Notes: generated by a model not told the origin, from the letters alone. A DNA stretch of 60,326 nt from Mycobacterium asiaticum (GCF_001673635.1 NZ_LZMH01000056.1:1-60326); one strand, 5' to 3'. Numbered from the stretch's first letter, positions 46,158 to 55,906 are shown. Translations and numbers: made by a program.

Positions 46158-48218
46158 ATGGTCCTGCACGCCGACTCTGCCGACTCAGTCAACGACCACC
46201 TTGCAGCTTCGGTCGACGGGCTGCCCGCCGTACCTGAGCCCACCGCGCTGGCGCCGATCGATGCGGCGGCCGCCGAACTCGACTCGCTGGCGCCCTACGT
46301 TTCCAGTTCCCCCTCGCGCAACCCCTTCCCCCCGATCGCCGACTACGCCTTCCTGTCCGACTGGGAAACCACCTGCCTGATCTCGCCGGCCGGCTCGGTG
46401 GAGTGGCTGTGCGTGCCGCGGCCGGATTCCCCCAGCGTGTTCGGCGCGATTCTGGACCGTAGCGCCGGCCACTTTCGGATCGGGCCGTACGGCGTCTCGG
46501 TGCCCTCGGCGCGGCGCTATCTGCCCGGCAGCTTGATCATGGAGACCACCTGGCAGACGCACACCGGCTGGCTGATCGTGCGTGACGCGCTGGTCATGGG
46601 TCGCTGGCACGACATCGAGCGCCGGTCCCGCACCCACCGGCGCACCCCGATGGACTGGGACGCCGAGCACATCCTGCTGCGCACGGTGCGCTGCGTCAGC
46701 GGCACGGTGGAACTGATGATGAGCTGCGAGCCGGCGTTCGACTACCACCGCGTCGGCACCACTTGGGAATATTCGGCGAACGCCTACGGCGAGGCGATTG
46801 CGCGGGCCGCCAAACAACCCGACGCCCACCCCACGCTGCGGCTGACCACGAACCTCAACATCGGGCTGGAAGGCCGGGAGGCGCGCGCCCGCACCCGGAT
46901 GAAAGAGGGCGACGACATCTTCGTGGCGCTCAGCTGGACCAAACACCCAGCACCACAGACCTACCAAGAGGCCGCCGACAAGATGTGGCAAACCACCGAA
47001 TGCTGGCGGCAGTGGATCAACATCGGCAACTTCCCGGACCACCCGTGGCGCGCCTACCTACAGCGCAGCGCGCTGACCCTGAAGGGTCTGACTTACTCGC
47101 CCACCGGCGCGCTGCTGGCCGCCAGCACCACCTCGCTGCCGGAGACGCCGCACGGCGAGCGCAACTGGGACTACCGCTACTCCTGGATCCGCGACTCCAC
47201 CTTCGCGCTGTGGGGCCTGTACACGATCGGCCTGGATCGGGAGGCGGACGACTTCTTCGCGTTCATCGCCGACGTGTCGGGCGCCAACAGCGACGAGCGG
47301 CACCCGCTGCAGGTGATGTACGGCGTCGGCGGCGAACGCAGCCTGATCGAAGAGGAACTGCACCACCTGTCCGGCTACGACCACGCCCGGCCAGTCCGCA
47401 TCGGCAATGGGGCCTACAACCAAATGCAGCACGACATCTGGGGCTCCATCCTGGACTCGTTCTACCTGCATGCCCGCTCCCGCGAGCAGGTTCCGGAGAA
47501 CCTGTGGCCGGTGCTGAAGAAGCAGGTCGAAGAGGCGATCAAACACTGGCGCGAGCCGGACCGCGGCATCTGGGAGGTGCGCGGGGAGCCACAGCACTTC
47601 ACCTCCTCGAAGGTGATGTGCTGGGTGGCGCTGGACCGCGGCGCCAAACTGGCCGAGCGGCAGGGCGAGAAAAGCTACGCCCAGCAGTGGCGCAAGATCG
47701 CCGAGGAGATCAAGGAAGACATCCTGGCGAACGGCGTGGACTCCCGCGGCGTGTTCACCCAGCGGTATGGCAGCGATGCGTTGGACGCGTCGCTGTTGCT
47801 GGTGGTGCTGACCCGGTTCCTGCCACCGGATGACCCCCGGGTGCGCAACACGGTGCTGGCCATCGCCGACGAACTCACTGAGGAAGGCCTGGTGCTGCGG
47901 TACCGGGTCGAAGAGACCGACGACGGCCTGTCCGGCGAGGAAGGCACCTTCACCATCTGCTCGTTCTGGCTGGTGTCGGCGCTGGTGGAGATTGGCGAGG
48001 TGGCCCGCGCCAAGCGGCTGTGCGAGCGACTGCTGGCCTACGCAAGCCCGTTGCACCTCTACGCCGAGGAGATCGAGCCGCGGACCGGCCGGCACCTGGG
48101 CAACTTCCCGCAGGCGTTCACCCACCTGGCGCTGATCAACGCCGTGGTTCACGTGATCCGCGCTGAGGAGGAGGCCGACGGGTCAGGGGCGTTCCAACCT
48201 GCCAACGCCCCCGTCTGA
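46158..48218 (+). CDS. GH15-family trehalase (Rv2402-like)
   Basis: About 686 aa from the ATG at 46158 (an upstream extension to 46113 is possible). N-terminal beta-sandwich domain, then an (alpha/alpha)6 barrel with the GH15 signature ERNWDYRYSWIRDSTFALWG and the second catalytic Glu region GEEGTFTICSFW. Rv2402 and its M. smegmatis relative are GH15 trehalases that need phosphate and Mg2+. It would turn trehalose into two glucose molecules in the cytoplasm; no signal peptide. Its stop is only 2 bp from the convergent lipoprotein gene. Confidence 0.88.
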   Translation: MVLHADSADSVNDHLAASVDGLPAVPEPTALAPIDAAAAELDSLAPYVSSSPSRNPFPPIADYAFLSDWETTCLISPAGSVEWLCVPRPDSPSVFGAILDRSAGHFRIGPYGVSVPSARRYLPGSLIMETTWQTHTGWLIVRDALVMGRWHDIERRSRTHRRTPMDWDAEHILLRTVRCVSGTVELMMSCEPAFDYHRVGTTWEYSANAYGEAIARAAKQPDAHPTLRLTTNLNIGLEGREARARTRMKEGDDIFVALSWTKHPAPQTYQEAADKMWQTTECWRQWINIGNFPDHPWRAYLQRSALTLKGLTYSPTGALLAASTTSLPETPHGERNWDYRYSWIRDSTFALWGLYTIGLDREADDFFAFIADVSGANSDERHPLQVMYGVGGERSLIEEELHHLSGYDHARPVRIGNGAYNQMQHDIWGSILDSFYLHARSREQVPENLWPVLKKQVEEAIKHWREPDRGIWEVRGEPQHFTSSKVMCWVALDRGAKLAERQGEKSYAQQWRKIAEEIKEDILANGVDSRGVFTQRYGSDALDASLLLVVLTRFLPPDDPRVRNTVLAIADELTEEGLVLRYRVEETDDGLSGEEGTFTICSFWLVSALVEIGEVARAKRLCERLLAYASPLHLYAEEIEPRTGRHLGNFPQAFTHLALINAVVHVIRAEEEADGSGAFQPANAPV

Positions 48219-48220
48219 GG

Positions 48221-48970
48221 TCAGCTGCGCGCGCTGATCTTGTCCATCACCGCCTGGGCGATGGTGACGGCGCTGGTGTGCGGGTCGCCCGTCCCCGGGT
48301 CCGAGGAATTCTGGACGCTGAAGAAGGCGACCTCCACCTCGACCAGGCAGTTCACTCGCAACCCGAGGGCCCGGGCTTCGGGCCTGCGTCCGCCGGTCGC
48401 GCCGGCGGCCTGCACGTAGACCGTGGCGGCCAGCACCGAGTTGTCCACTCGTACCTCGGTGATTTCGTCGCTGAAATTGAGGGCGCCGCCCGAGATCGTC
48501 AGGGTCTTTCCGTTGCAGCCGTTCCACTGCTGGGTGAACTGCGCGAACAGCGCGGCGGCGTCGGCGGCGGTGGGCAGCGCCACCACGGCTTCGGCGACGC
48601 TGATGACCTTGCCGGATTCGCCTGCGCTCCACCACGTTTCACGAGCGACGTTTTTGACGTCGGCGGATTCGTAGGCGCTCCTGATGGTCATCGTCGAGAC
48701 CCCGGCGCATTCGGCCGGTTGAATGTCACCGAGCCCGGCCTGCAGTTTTTCCGGACCACCGAATCGCGGCGGCAGGCGAGGGTCCCCCTTGAACGGTTGA
48801 CCGAGCATGTTGGCCAGCACCACCTCGTCGAGCAGCACCCCCTTGATCGCCTCGCCGGTGAGTGGATTGGGCTTCAACCCGGCCGCCGGGCGGGCGGTGC
48901 CGGCGATGGCGTGCGTGCAGCCCGCCAACAGCGACACCGCCCACAGTGCGGCAACCCAGCGGAACTTCAT
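48221..48970 (-). CDS. LppR/LppH-type lipoprotein with PknH-like sensor domain (copy 1)
   Basis: A 249-aa lipoprotein starting at the ATG at 48970. Signal peptide with lipobox LLAGC. The body resembles the PknH extracellular-sensor fold (ECAGV, FTQQWNGCNGKTLT, VNCLVEV), whose conserved Cys pairs form disulfides. Ligand unknown. It lies 22 bp downstream of a second protein of the same family, so the two look like a tandem duplication. Confidence 0.85.
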   Translation of the reverse strand: MKFRWVAALWAVSLLAGCTHAIAGTARPAAGLKPNPLTGEAIKGVLLDEVVLANMLGQPFKGDPRLPPRFGGPEKLQAGLGDIQPAECAGVSTMTIRSAYESADVKNVARETWWSAGESGKVISVAEAVVALPTAADAAALFAQFTQQWNGCNGKTLTISGGALNFSDEITEVRVDNSVLAATVYVQAAGATGGRRPEARALGLRVNCLVEVEVAFFSVQNSSDPGTGDPHTSAVTIAQAVMDKISARS

Positions 48971-48992
48971 CGGATGCCTCTCTGTTTCGACC

Positions 48993-49730
48993 TCAACTCG
49001 AGCCGGCCACCTTGCGCAGCATCGTTCTAGCGAGATCGGTTGCCCTGCTGCCGGTTTGCAGGTGCGGCCGCACGGCGACCTGCACATCCACGATGACATC
49101 GGACTCGACGCCGACGGCACGCTCGACCGGGAATTGCGGGGTGTGGTGGTTGTCCCAGCTCAGGATCGTGGCCGAGAGCAGCGGTCCACGCACCTGGACA
49201 TCCGTCACCTGGTGATAGAGCTGGGTCTTGCTGGAGTCCCAGGTGAACATCGTCAGCGTGGTGCCCTGGCAGTGCTGCCACTGCTGAACGAACGTCGCGA
49301 ACAACCGCTCGGCATCGGCCGTCGAGGCGAATTTGATGGCCGCTGCCGTCGCTTTCGACGCCGCCACATCGAGGTCGTAGTTCCAGTAATCCTGCACCGC
49401 GGCGTCGCGGACCGGACCCTTTTCGTAGACGATATGCATCCGGGGGCTGACGGCCCCGAGGCACTCGATGGGTGCGGCATCCTTATCGGTGCGAATCCCG
49501 TCGGGCAGTACCTCGATACCGCCGACCCGCGGCGGCGGATTCTGCTGCAGTTCGTTGCCCACCGCGGCCCGGATCTCTTCGTCGGTGGGCATGATCTGGA
49601 CGACAGGCGCCATCGACGATGGCGACGGCGAATACCGTGCGGTGCCGTCCACGGTGGTGGCGCAGCCGCTGATAAGCAGCCCGGCGCACAGCGCGATCAC
49701 GCGAGCACGGACCGTCCCCGCGAAAGGCAT
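48993..49730 (-). CDS. lppR: LppR-type lipoprotein with PknH-like sensor domain (copy 2)
   Basis: A 245-aa lipoprotein (M. tuberculosis LppR, next to lepA, is about 250 aa). Lipobox LISGC, then VDGTARYSP, IECLGAVSP, FVQQWQHCQGTTLTMF and VERAVGVESDVIVDV. The PknH_C-like fold has the expected Cys residues in the middle. It follows lepA by 2 bp, so it is probably transcribed with it. It shares only the family pattern with copy 1, so the duplication is old. Confidence 0.85.
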   Translation of the reverse strand: MPFAGTVRARVIALCAGLLISGCATTVDGTARYSPSPSSMAPVVQIMPTDEEIRAAVGNELQQNPPPRVGGIEVLPDGIRTDKDAAPIECLGAVSPRMHIVYEKGPVRDAAVQDYWNYDLDVAASKATAAAIKFASTADAERLFATFVQQWQHCQGTTLTMFTWDSSKTQLYHQVTDVQVRGPLLSATILSWDNHHTPQFPVERAVGVESDVIVDVQVAVRPHLQTGSRATDLARTMLRKVAGSS

Positions 49731-49732
49731 TG

Positions 49733-51595
49733 CTATTTCTTGCCCTTGTCCCCCGAAGTCTCGGTGGACAGCGCCGCGACGAACGCTTCCTGCGGCACGT
49801 CCACCCGCCCAATGGTTTTCATCCGCTTCTTGCCCTCTTTCTGCTTCTCCAGCAGTTTGCGCTTTCGGGTGATGTCACCGCCGTAGCACTTGGACAACAC
49901 GTCCTTGCGGATGGCGCGGATGTTCTCCCGGGCAATGATTTTCGAACCGATCGCGGCCTGCACGGGCACCTCGAACTGCTGGCGCGGGATCAGCTCCTTG
50001 AGCTTGGTGGTCATCTTGTTGCCGTAGGCGAATGCCGAATCCTTATGGACGATGGCGCTGAAGGCGTCGACGGCCTCGCCCTGCAACAGGATGTCGACCT
50101 TGACCAGTTGAGCTTCCTGCTCGCCGGCTTCCTCGTAGTCCAGGCTGGCATAACCGCGGGTGCGCGACTTCAGCGAGTCGAAGAAGTCGAAGATGATCTC
50201 GCCCAACGGCATTGTGTAGCGCAGTTCCACCCGCTCGGGCGACAGATAGTCCATGCCGCCCAGCTCGCCGCGGCGTGACTGGCTCAATTCCATGATGGTT
50301 CCGATGAATTCGCTCGGCGCGATGATCGTGGTCTTCACGATCGGCTCGTAAACCGTGCGGATCTTGCCCTCCGGCCAGTCCGACGGATTCGTCACCACGA
50401 TTTCAGTGTTGTCCTCTTTTTCAACCCGGTACACGACGTTCGGGGACGTCGAGATCAGGTCCAAGTCGAACTCGCGCTCCAGACGCTCGCGGGTGATCTC
50501 CATGTGCAGCAAACCCAGGAAGCCGCACCGGAATCCGAAGCCCAGCGCCACCGAGGTCTCCGGCTCGTAGGTCAGGGCCGCGTCGTTGAGCTGCAGCTTG
50601 TCCAGCGCGTCACGCAGGTTCGGGTAGTCCGAGCCGTCGACCGGATACAGGCCCGAATAGACCATCGGCTTCGGTTCCCGGTAACCGGTGAGCGCCTCCT
50701 TGGCGCCATTGCGCGCGGTGGTCACGGTGTCGCCGACCTTGGACTGACGAACGTCTTTCACCCCGGTGATGAGGTAGCCCACCTCGCCGACCCCCAGCCC
50801 CTCGCTGGCTTTCGGTTCCGGGGAGACGATGCCGACCTCGAGCAGTTCGTGGGTGGCGCCGGTCGACATCATCGCGATGCGCTCGCGTGGGGTGATCTTG
50901 CCGTCGACGACACGCACGTAGGTGACCACGCCGCGATAGATGTCGTAGACGGAGTCGAAGATCATGGCCCGGGTGGGGGCGTCGGCGTCGCCCTGCGGGG
51001 GCGGCACCTCGCGCACCACGTGGTCGAGCAGATCGGCGACGCCTTCGCCGGTCTTGCCCGACACCCGCAGCACGTCGCTCGGCTCGCAGCCGATGATGTG
51101 GGCGATCTCGCCGGCGTAGCGGTCGGGGTCGGCGGCCGGTAGGTCGATCTTGTTGAGCACCGGGATGATGTGCAGGTCGCGGTCGAGTGCCAGATACAAA
51201 TTGGCCAGCGTCTGGGCTTCGATGCCCTGGGCGGCGTCGACCAGCAGCACCGCGCCCTCGCACGCCTCCAGCGCCCGGGACACCTCGTAGGTGAAGTCAA
51301 CGTGACCTGGCGTGTCGATCAGGTGCAGAACATACTTCTTTCCGGCGTCCACCCCGCCGGACAGCTGCCAGGGCAGCCGGACGTTCTGGGCCTTGATGGT
51401 GATCCCGCGTTCCCGCTCGATGTCCATCCGGTCCAGGTACTGGGCCCGCATCGAGCGCTCGTCGACCACACCGGTCAACTGCAGCATGCGGTCGGCCAGC
51501 GTCGACTTGCCATGGTCGATGTGAGCGATGATGCAGAAGTTCCGAATCTGCGCCGGCGCAGTGAAGGTTTTGTCGGCGAAGCTGCTGATGGGAAT
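49733..51595 (-). CDS. lepA: Elongation factor 4 (LepA), non-canonical start
   Basis: A translational GTPase that acts on the ribosome during elongation and assembly. G1 [10 protein letters not shown]3 DTPGHVDF, G4 NKIDLP and the LepA C-terminal domain ([17 protein letters not shown]) are present. The family N-terminus ([19 protein letters not shown]) is encoded, but no ATG, GTG or TTG lies between the in-frame TGA at 51638-51640 and the internal ATG at 51487, which falls after the P-loop. AGGAG at 51596-51600 is 6 bases from an ATC at 51589 and adjoins an ATT at 51595. I give the ATT; the ATC has better spacing. Length 618-620 aa is normal. Confidence 0.9.
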   Translation of the reverse strand: MPISSFADKTFTAPAQIRNFCIIAHIDHGKSTLADRMLQLTGVVDERSMRAQYLDRMDIERERGITIKAQNVRLPWQLSGGVDAGKKYVLHLIDTPGHVDFTYEVSRALEACEGAVLLVDAAQGIEAQTLANLYLALDRDLHIIPVLNKIDLPAADPDRYAGEIAHIIGCEPSDVLRVSGKTGEGVADLLDHVVREVPPPQGDADAPTRAMIFDSVYDIYRGVVTYVRVVDGKITPRERIAMMSTGATHELLEVGIVSPEPKASEGLGVGEVGYLITGVKDVRQSKVGDTVTTARNGAKEALTGYREPKPMVYSGLYPVDGSDYPNLRDALDKLQLNDAALTYEPETSVALGFGFRCGFLGLLHMEITRERLEREFDLDLISTSPNVVYRVEKEDNTEIVVTNPSDWPEGKIRTVYEPIVKTTIIAPSEFIGTIMELSQSRRGELGGMDYLSPERVELRYTMPLGEIIFDFFDSLKSRTRGYASLDYEEAGEQEAQLVKVDILLQGEAVDAFSAIVHKDSAFAYGNKMTTKLKELIPRQQFEVPVQAAIGSKIIARENIRAIRKDVLSKCYGGDITRKRKLLEKQKEGKKRMKTIGRVDVPQEAFVAALSTETSGDKGKK

Positions 51596-51687
51596 CTCCT
51601 GGCGAACGGTTGATGAGTAAGCCCAGCGTATCGGTGCTCAACGGCCGGAACACAATTGTGGTTTCGGAGCGGGTCTGGCTGCGCGTC

Positions 51688-51693
51688 TATGCT
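51688..51693 (+). promoter_or_regulatory. -10 element of a leaderless transcript
   Basis: TATGCT matches TANNNT and ends 6 bases before the ATG at 51700, so the downstream gene is probably leaderless. Confidence 0.65.
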
Positions 51694-51699
51694 GCAAAC

Positions 51700-52311
51700 A
51701 TGGCACCGGACAGGAAGACGCCCGGCAAGTCACAGTGGAAGACGTTCCAGCGGTTTGCGGAGAATCTCGTCAACGAGGCTCCGAAAGTCGTCCAGCGACT
51801 GCAGAACACGCAGGAAACGCTGCGGACCATCCAGCAAGCGGTGAAGATCACCGCCAACATCATGGCGATGGGGCTGCCGGCCGCGCCAGCCGAGATCACC
51901 GCCGGCCGCCCGGTGACCAAGACCAGCTTTCCCACCGCGCAGCGAGCCCGCAAGGTGGTGTACGCGCCGGATCTCGACGGCCGCGCGGATCCCGGCGAGA
52001 TCGTGTGGACGTGGGTGGTCTACGAGGATGACCCGACGCGCGGCAAGGACCGGCCGGTGCTCGTGGTGGGCCGGGACCGTAGCGTGCTGCTGGGGTTGAT
52101 GTTGTCCAGCCAGGAACGCCGCGACGACGACCGGGACTGGGTCAAGATCGGCTCCGGCGACTGGGACTACGAGGGCAGACAGAGCTGGGTGCGGCTGGAC
52201 CGGGTGCTCGACGTGCCCGAGGAAAGCATCCGCCGCGAGGGCGCGATCCTGGATCGGGAAACCTTCGACGTGGTGGCCGCCCGGCTGCGGGCCGAATACT
52301 CCTGGCGCTAG
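51700..52311 (+). CDS. PemK/MazF-fold family protein (Rv2405-like)
   Basis: A 203-aa protein. The N-terminal third is helical; from about residue 95 it has the PemK-like pattern GEIVWTWVVYEDD, KDRPVLVVGRD, VLLGLMLSSQ and SWVRLDRVLDV. Members are often annotated as PemK/MazF-type toxins, which are RNA endonucleases. No antitoxin gene lies beside it; it is divergent from lepA at the same place as Rv2405. The long N-terminal extension and conserved single-copy setting suggest a housekeeping role. The ATG at 51700 is chosen from the leaderless -10 box. Confidence 0.72.
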   Translation: MAPDRKTPGKSQWKTFQRFAENLVNEAPKVVQRLQNTQETLRTIQQAVKITANIMAMGLPAAPAEITAGRPVTKTSFPTAQRARKVVYAPDLDGRADPGEIVWTWVVYEDDPTRGKDRPVLVVGRDRSVLLGLMLSSQERRDDDRDWVKIGSGDWDYEGRQSWVRLDRVLDVPEESIRREGAILDRETFDVVAARLRAEYSWR

Positions 52312-52423
52312 TGCACTTTCTCCGCGAGGCGAACCTGGCTGTCATTTTCCGCTGTGAATTTCGCAGCCACGTTGGGCTCGCGCAGCTGCGTAAGCCCGGA
52401 AGCGCAGTACGCGTGGCGCTGAG

Positions 52424-52852
52424 TTATCCCTGCGTGATGTAGGACTGCAGCTGCTGCTGCTCGGCTTCCAGTTCGCCCATCCGGGTCTTCACCACATCAC
52501 CGATGCTGACGATGCCGATCAGCTTGCGGCCGTCGAGCACCGGTACGTGCCGCACCCGGTTCTGGGTCATCAGCACGCTGACGCTGTCCACCGTGTCTGA
52601 CTTCGTGCAGGTGGTGACGGCCTTGGTCATGATCTTGGCGACCGGGCGGGACAACACGCTGGCCCCGTGGACGTGCAGCTGCCGCACCACGTCGCGCTCG
52701 GACACGATGCCCACGACGCCCTCGTCGCCGACCACCACCATGGCGCCGATGTTCTGTTCGGCCAGACCCGCCAGCAGTTCCCGGACCGTCGCGTCGGGGT
52801 TGATCGTCGTCACCGCCGCACCCTTGTTTCGCAAGACGTCCGCGATCCGCAT
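52424..52852 (-). CDS. CBS-domain protein (Rv2406c-like)
   Basis: A 142-aa protein made of two CBS domains (DATVRELLAGLAEQNIGAMV; VMTKAV-like TKAVTTCTKSDTVDSVSVLM). Each ends in the expected GIVSERDVVR or GIVSIGDVV strand-helix. Such Bateman modules bind adenosine nucleotides. No catalytic domain is attached. M. tuberculosis Rv2406c has the same place and size; its partner is unknown. Confidence 0.88.
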   Translation of the reverse strand: MRIADVLRNKGAAVTTINPDATVRELLAGLAEQNIGAMVVVGDEGVVGIVSERDVVRQLHVHGASVLSRPVAKIMTKAVTTCTKSDTVDSVSVLMTQNRVRHVPVLDGRKLIGIVSIGDVVKTRMGELEAEQQQLQSYITQG

Positions 52853-53062
52853 CTAGGCCTCCGTCCGTGGGGAACTTCAAAGTGACCGGTTTCACACCAG
52901 GCTACGGCTAAGTCGGGCGGTTCAAAAGCGAACGTCGCAACCCACGGCCGCGTCGCCACCAAACCGTCATGTCGGCTTGACGGCGCCGTCACGGTAGGAA
53001 ATCGATCCGGATTCCCGTCAAACGGGTGATGTGCGATGGGCGCGCTTGATAGATATGTGGCC

Positions 53063-53905
53063 ATGATCGAGGTCACCCTGCTCGGAACCGGAAGCCCGAT
53101 CCCGGACCCGAACCGCGCCGGCCCGTCGACCCTGGTCCGCGCGGGCGGCCAAGTGTTCTTGGTGGATTGCGGACGCGGGGTGCTGCAGCGCGCCGCCGCC
53201 GTCGGCGTGGGGGCGGCCAACTTGTCGGCGCTGCTGCTCACCCACCTGCACAGCGACCACATCGCAGACCTCGGTGACGTGCTGATCACCGCCTGGGTGA
53301 GCAATTTCACGCCGGAACCCCCGCCGCTACAGATCATCGGGCCGCCCGGTACCGCCGAGGTGGTCGACGCGACGCTCAAGGCGTTCGGCCACGACATCGG
53401 CTACCGCATCGCCCACCACGCGGACCTGAATGCGCCACCTCCGGTGGAAGTGCACGAGTACACCGAGGGCACGGTGTGGGACCGCGACGGGATGACGATC
53501 CGGGTCGGTCCCACCGACCACCGCCCGGTGGCGCCGACGATCGGATTCCGGATCGAATTCGACGGCGCCGCGGTGGTGCTGGCCGGTGACACGGTGCCGT
53601 GCCCCACCCTGGATGAACTGGCAACGGGCGCAGACGCATTGGTACACACGGCGATTCGCAAGGACATGCTCACCCACGCCCCGGTACAGCGGATCAAGGA
53701 CGTCTGCGACTACCACTCCTCCGTCCAGGAGGCGGCCGCGACCGCGCAACGCGCCGGCGTCGCGACCCTCATCCTGACCCACTACGTGCCGGCCATCGCC
53801 CCCGGCCAGGAGGAGCAGTGGCGGGCGCTTGCCGCCACCGAATTCGGCGGGCGCGTCGAGCTGGGCGACGATCTGCACCGGGTGGAGGTACAGCGGCGGC
53901 AATAA
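53063..53905 (+). CDS. rnz: Ribonuclease Z
   Basis: A 280-aa metallo-beta-lactamase-fold nuclease that trims tRNA 3' ends (Rv2407 is 273 aa). The zinc motif [10 protein letters not shown], the LAGDTVP motif and a late catalytic His (THYVPA) are all present. The start at 53063 ([12 protein letters not shown]) matches the family; the frame is open 27 bases further up. Confidence 0.92.
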   Translation: MIEVTLLGTGSPIPDPNRAGPSTLVRAGGQVFLVDCGRGVLQRAAAVGVGAANLSALLLTHLHSDHIADLGDVLITAWVSNFTPEPPPLQIIGPPGTAEVVDATLKAFGHDIGYRIAHHADLNAPPPVEVHEYTEGTVWDRDGMTIRVGPTDHRPVAPTIGFRIEFDGAAVVLAGDTVPCPTLDELATGADALVHTAIRKDMLTHAPVQRIKDVCDYHSSVQEAAATAQRAGVATLILTHYVPAIAPGQEEQWRALAATEFGGRVELGDDLHRVEVQRRQ

Positions 53906-54082
53906 CCCGCGGGAGACTCCCAGCCAACCCTCCGGCGCGCTCGGCGCAAGATCGTGTCGGTGGCCGCGCCGCAGTGCCGTTAGACTCGTACTGGCGCAGG
54001 CAGGCAAAAGCGGACGAAACGCTGTTTTCGGGCATAAATCGCGGTACGATCCGCTCCTGCCGTTCTTGATTTGAGGTGCGGG

Positions 54083-54433
54083 ATGTCGTGGTTCGTCGCA
54101 GGCCCAGAGGCGATTGCCGCTGCGGCGAGGAACCTGGCCGGCATCGGCTCCACGCTCGCAGAATCCAGCGCCAACGCTGCCGCCCCGACGACCGCGATAC
54201 CGGCTCCGGCCGCGGATGCCGTCTCGGCGCTGGTCGCACAGCTCTACAGCGCCCACGCTCAGACGTATCAGGACATCAGCGCGCAGATGGCGACGTTCCA
54301 CGACCAGTTCGTGCAGGCCGTGGCCTCCGGCGGTAACGCTTACGCCAACGCGGAGGCGGTGGGCGCAGCCGCACTCAAGAGTGGGCTCGGCGCGGTCAAC
54401 GGCCCGGCACGGGAGCTGCTCGGCGGCCCCTGA
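54083..54433 (+). CDS. Lone PE-family protein
   Basis: A 116-aa PE protein. The N-terminus MSWFVAGPEAIAAAARNLAG is the PE domain start, and a helical hairpin runs to the end with YQDIS as the likely YxxxD/E-type secretion signal. There is no PGRS or other C-terminal domain and no PPE partner next to it. M. tuberculosis PE24 (Rv2408) has the same neighbours. It is probably exported by an ESX system elsewhere. GAGGTGCGGG is the ribosome site. Confidence 0.88.
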   Translation: MSWFVAGPEAIAAAARNLAGIGSTLAESSANAAAPTTAIPAPAADAVSALVAQLYSAHAQTYQDISAQMATFHDQFVQAVASGGNAYANAEAVGAAALKSGLGAVNGPARELLGGP

Positions 54434-54450
54434 TCGGCTTTACAGACGAA

Positions 54451-54478
54451 CAGCCGCCGCCAAATTTGGCGGCGGCTG
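54451..54478. terminator. Perfect palindrome between convergent genes
   Basis: A 28-base perfect inverted repeat (cagccgccgccaaa and its complement) centred on AATT. It lies 17 bp after the PE stop and 15 bp before the end of the convergent secreted-protein gene. It can form a very stable hairpin in either RNA and has no U-run, a common mycobacterial terminator type. Confidence 0.7.
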
Positions 54479-54493
54479 TCTCGTTGGGCCTGC

Positions 54494-54838
54494 TTATGTC
54501 ACGTAGGCGACGAATTCACCGCTCGGCAGGAACACACCCCACGAGTTCACACTCGCGTTGAAGACCACCGGGTAGGCGATGGGTTGTCCCGGCGGCATCC
54601 AGACCGCCGGCAAGCCGTAGCCGATCGGGTCGTTGTAGTGGCCAGGGGGCGGGAAGCCGCGCTGCCCCGGAGGCAGCGGCGTGCCCGGACCGTTGCAGTT
54701 GACGCCGGGCCCGCCGACACAGCCAGGGATATTAGGTCCATGCGGGTCCGCCTGCGCCATACCGGCCCCGATGCCGAGGGCACCGGCTCCGAGTGCGCCT
54801 GCCATGGCCGCGCCTGCGAAAAACCTCTTCAAGTCCAT
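54494..54838 (-). CDS. Small secreted Pro/Gly-rich protein
   Basis: A 114-aa protein with a clear signal peptide (hydrophobic residues 8-29, cleavage after AQA). The mature part of about 85 aa is Pro/Gly-rich with two Cys (GCVGGPGVNCNG) and a C-terminal region ending in FLPSGEFVAYVT. No family is recognised. GGGAACTCCTTG on the plus strand shows a ribosome site (AAGGAGTTCCC) directly in front of the ATG. Confidence 0.75.
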   Translation of the reverse strand: MDLKRFFAGAAMAGALGAGALGIGAGMAQADPHGPNIPGCVGGPGVNCNGPGTPLPPGQRGFPPPGHYNDPIGYGLPAVWMPPGQPIAYPVVFNASVNSWGVFLPSGEFVAYVT

Positions 54839-55066
54839 TGGGAACTCCTTGTAGTCATGGGGTTGACAGTTGTGCAGTTAGGTCCCCGCCCCTCCGGGCT
54901 GTGGGAGCGACCCCCGTGCAGTCTTGGGTTGCCAGGGTGGGTGACCCCGAAACACGAATCGCCCAGCTTTCTCACAGCAACCTTCCAGGGAGGTCGTCTG
55001 CGCAGGTCAGAAAGCTATCGGAGGCCCGCACGCGGGCCGAATTGGCTGGCTGCCCTATCGACTGCG

Positions 55067-55906
55067 CTACGCCAGCCGGGTGATTTCCACGTCCACGTCG
55101 AGGTCGGTGGCGCCCAACCCGGAGTAGATGCCCTTCAACGGCGATACGTCGGCATAGTCGCGGCCCACGCCGACACTGATGTATTGCTCGGTGATCTCGG
55201 TGTCGTTGGTGGGGTCGTAATTGACCCAGCCCCCGGCCCACGCCTGGATCCAGGCGTGACTGCGGCCCGCGACGGTCTTACCCACCTCGGCCTCGGCATT
55301 CGGGTGCAGGTAACCGGACACATACCGGCCCGGAATTCCCATGCTGCGCAACAGGATAAGGGTCAGGTGTGCAAAGTCTTGGCACACGCCCTTGCCCTTT
55401 TCCAGCGCGTCGAGGCCGGACGAATGCACTCCCGTGGTACCGGGCAGATAGTCCAGTTCACTGCGGGCCCAGCGGGCCGCCGCCACGATGGCTTCCCCCG
55501 GGTCGTAGTTCTTCGTGATCCGTTTCCCCACGGCCGCAACGCGTTTGCTGGTCGGGGTGTAATTCGTGGGTCGAAGCACCTCGTCGAAGCGGTCGATGAC
55601 GGCGATGGATTGCAGCTCTTCCCAGCTGGTCTTGGCGGCGGGCGGTTCCGGGCGCTCGGTCTCGACAACCGATGAGGATGTCACGGTGAGTTCGGTGTGC
55701 GGCGCGTGCAGGTCGAATGCCGTGACCGCGGTGCCCCAATAGTCGATGTAACGGTAGGACCGGGTGGCCGGAATGGTCTCGACCCGGTTGAGGATGACGT
55801 TCTGGCGTGTGTTGGACCGCGGAGTCAGCCGAGCCTCGTTGTAGGACGCGGTCACCGGCGACCGGTAGGCATACCCGGTGGTGTGCACCACCCGCATCCG
55901 CCACAT
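55067..55906 (-). CDS. Transglutaminase-like protein (Rv2409c-like)
   Basis: A 279-aa protein, the same length as Rv2409c. A beta-rich N-terminal domain (SYNEARLTPRSNTRQNV) precedes a transglutaminase core with Cys in GKGVCQDFAH, His in GRSHAWIQAW and Asp in YDPTNDTE. The fold serves either as a protease or an amide-forming enzyme. The ATG at 55906 overlaps the stop of the next gene upstream by one base (TGATG). Last gene of a three-gene operon with the Alpha-E and ATP-grasp proteins. Confidence 0.9.
   Translation of the reverse strand: MWRMRVVHTTGYAYRSPVTASYNEARLTPRSNTRQNVILNRVETIPATRSYRYIDYWGTAVTAFDLHAPHTELTVTSSSVVETERPEPPAAKTSWEELQSIAVIDRFDEVLRPTNYTPTSKRVAAVGKRITKNYDPGEAIVAAARWARSELDYLPGTTGVHSSGLDALEKGKGVCQDFAHLTLILLRSMGIPGRYVSGYLHPNAEAEVGKTVAGRSHAWIQAWAGGWVNYDPTNDTEITEQYISVGVGRDYADVSPLKGIYSGLGATDLDVDVEITRLA

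Noticed and set aside
47058..48152. 364-codon minus-strand frame opposite the trehalase gene
   Set aside because: Shadow frame; GH15 motifs are on the plus strand.
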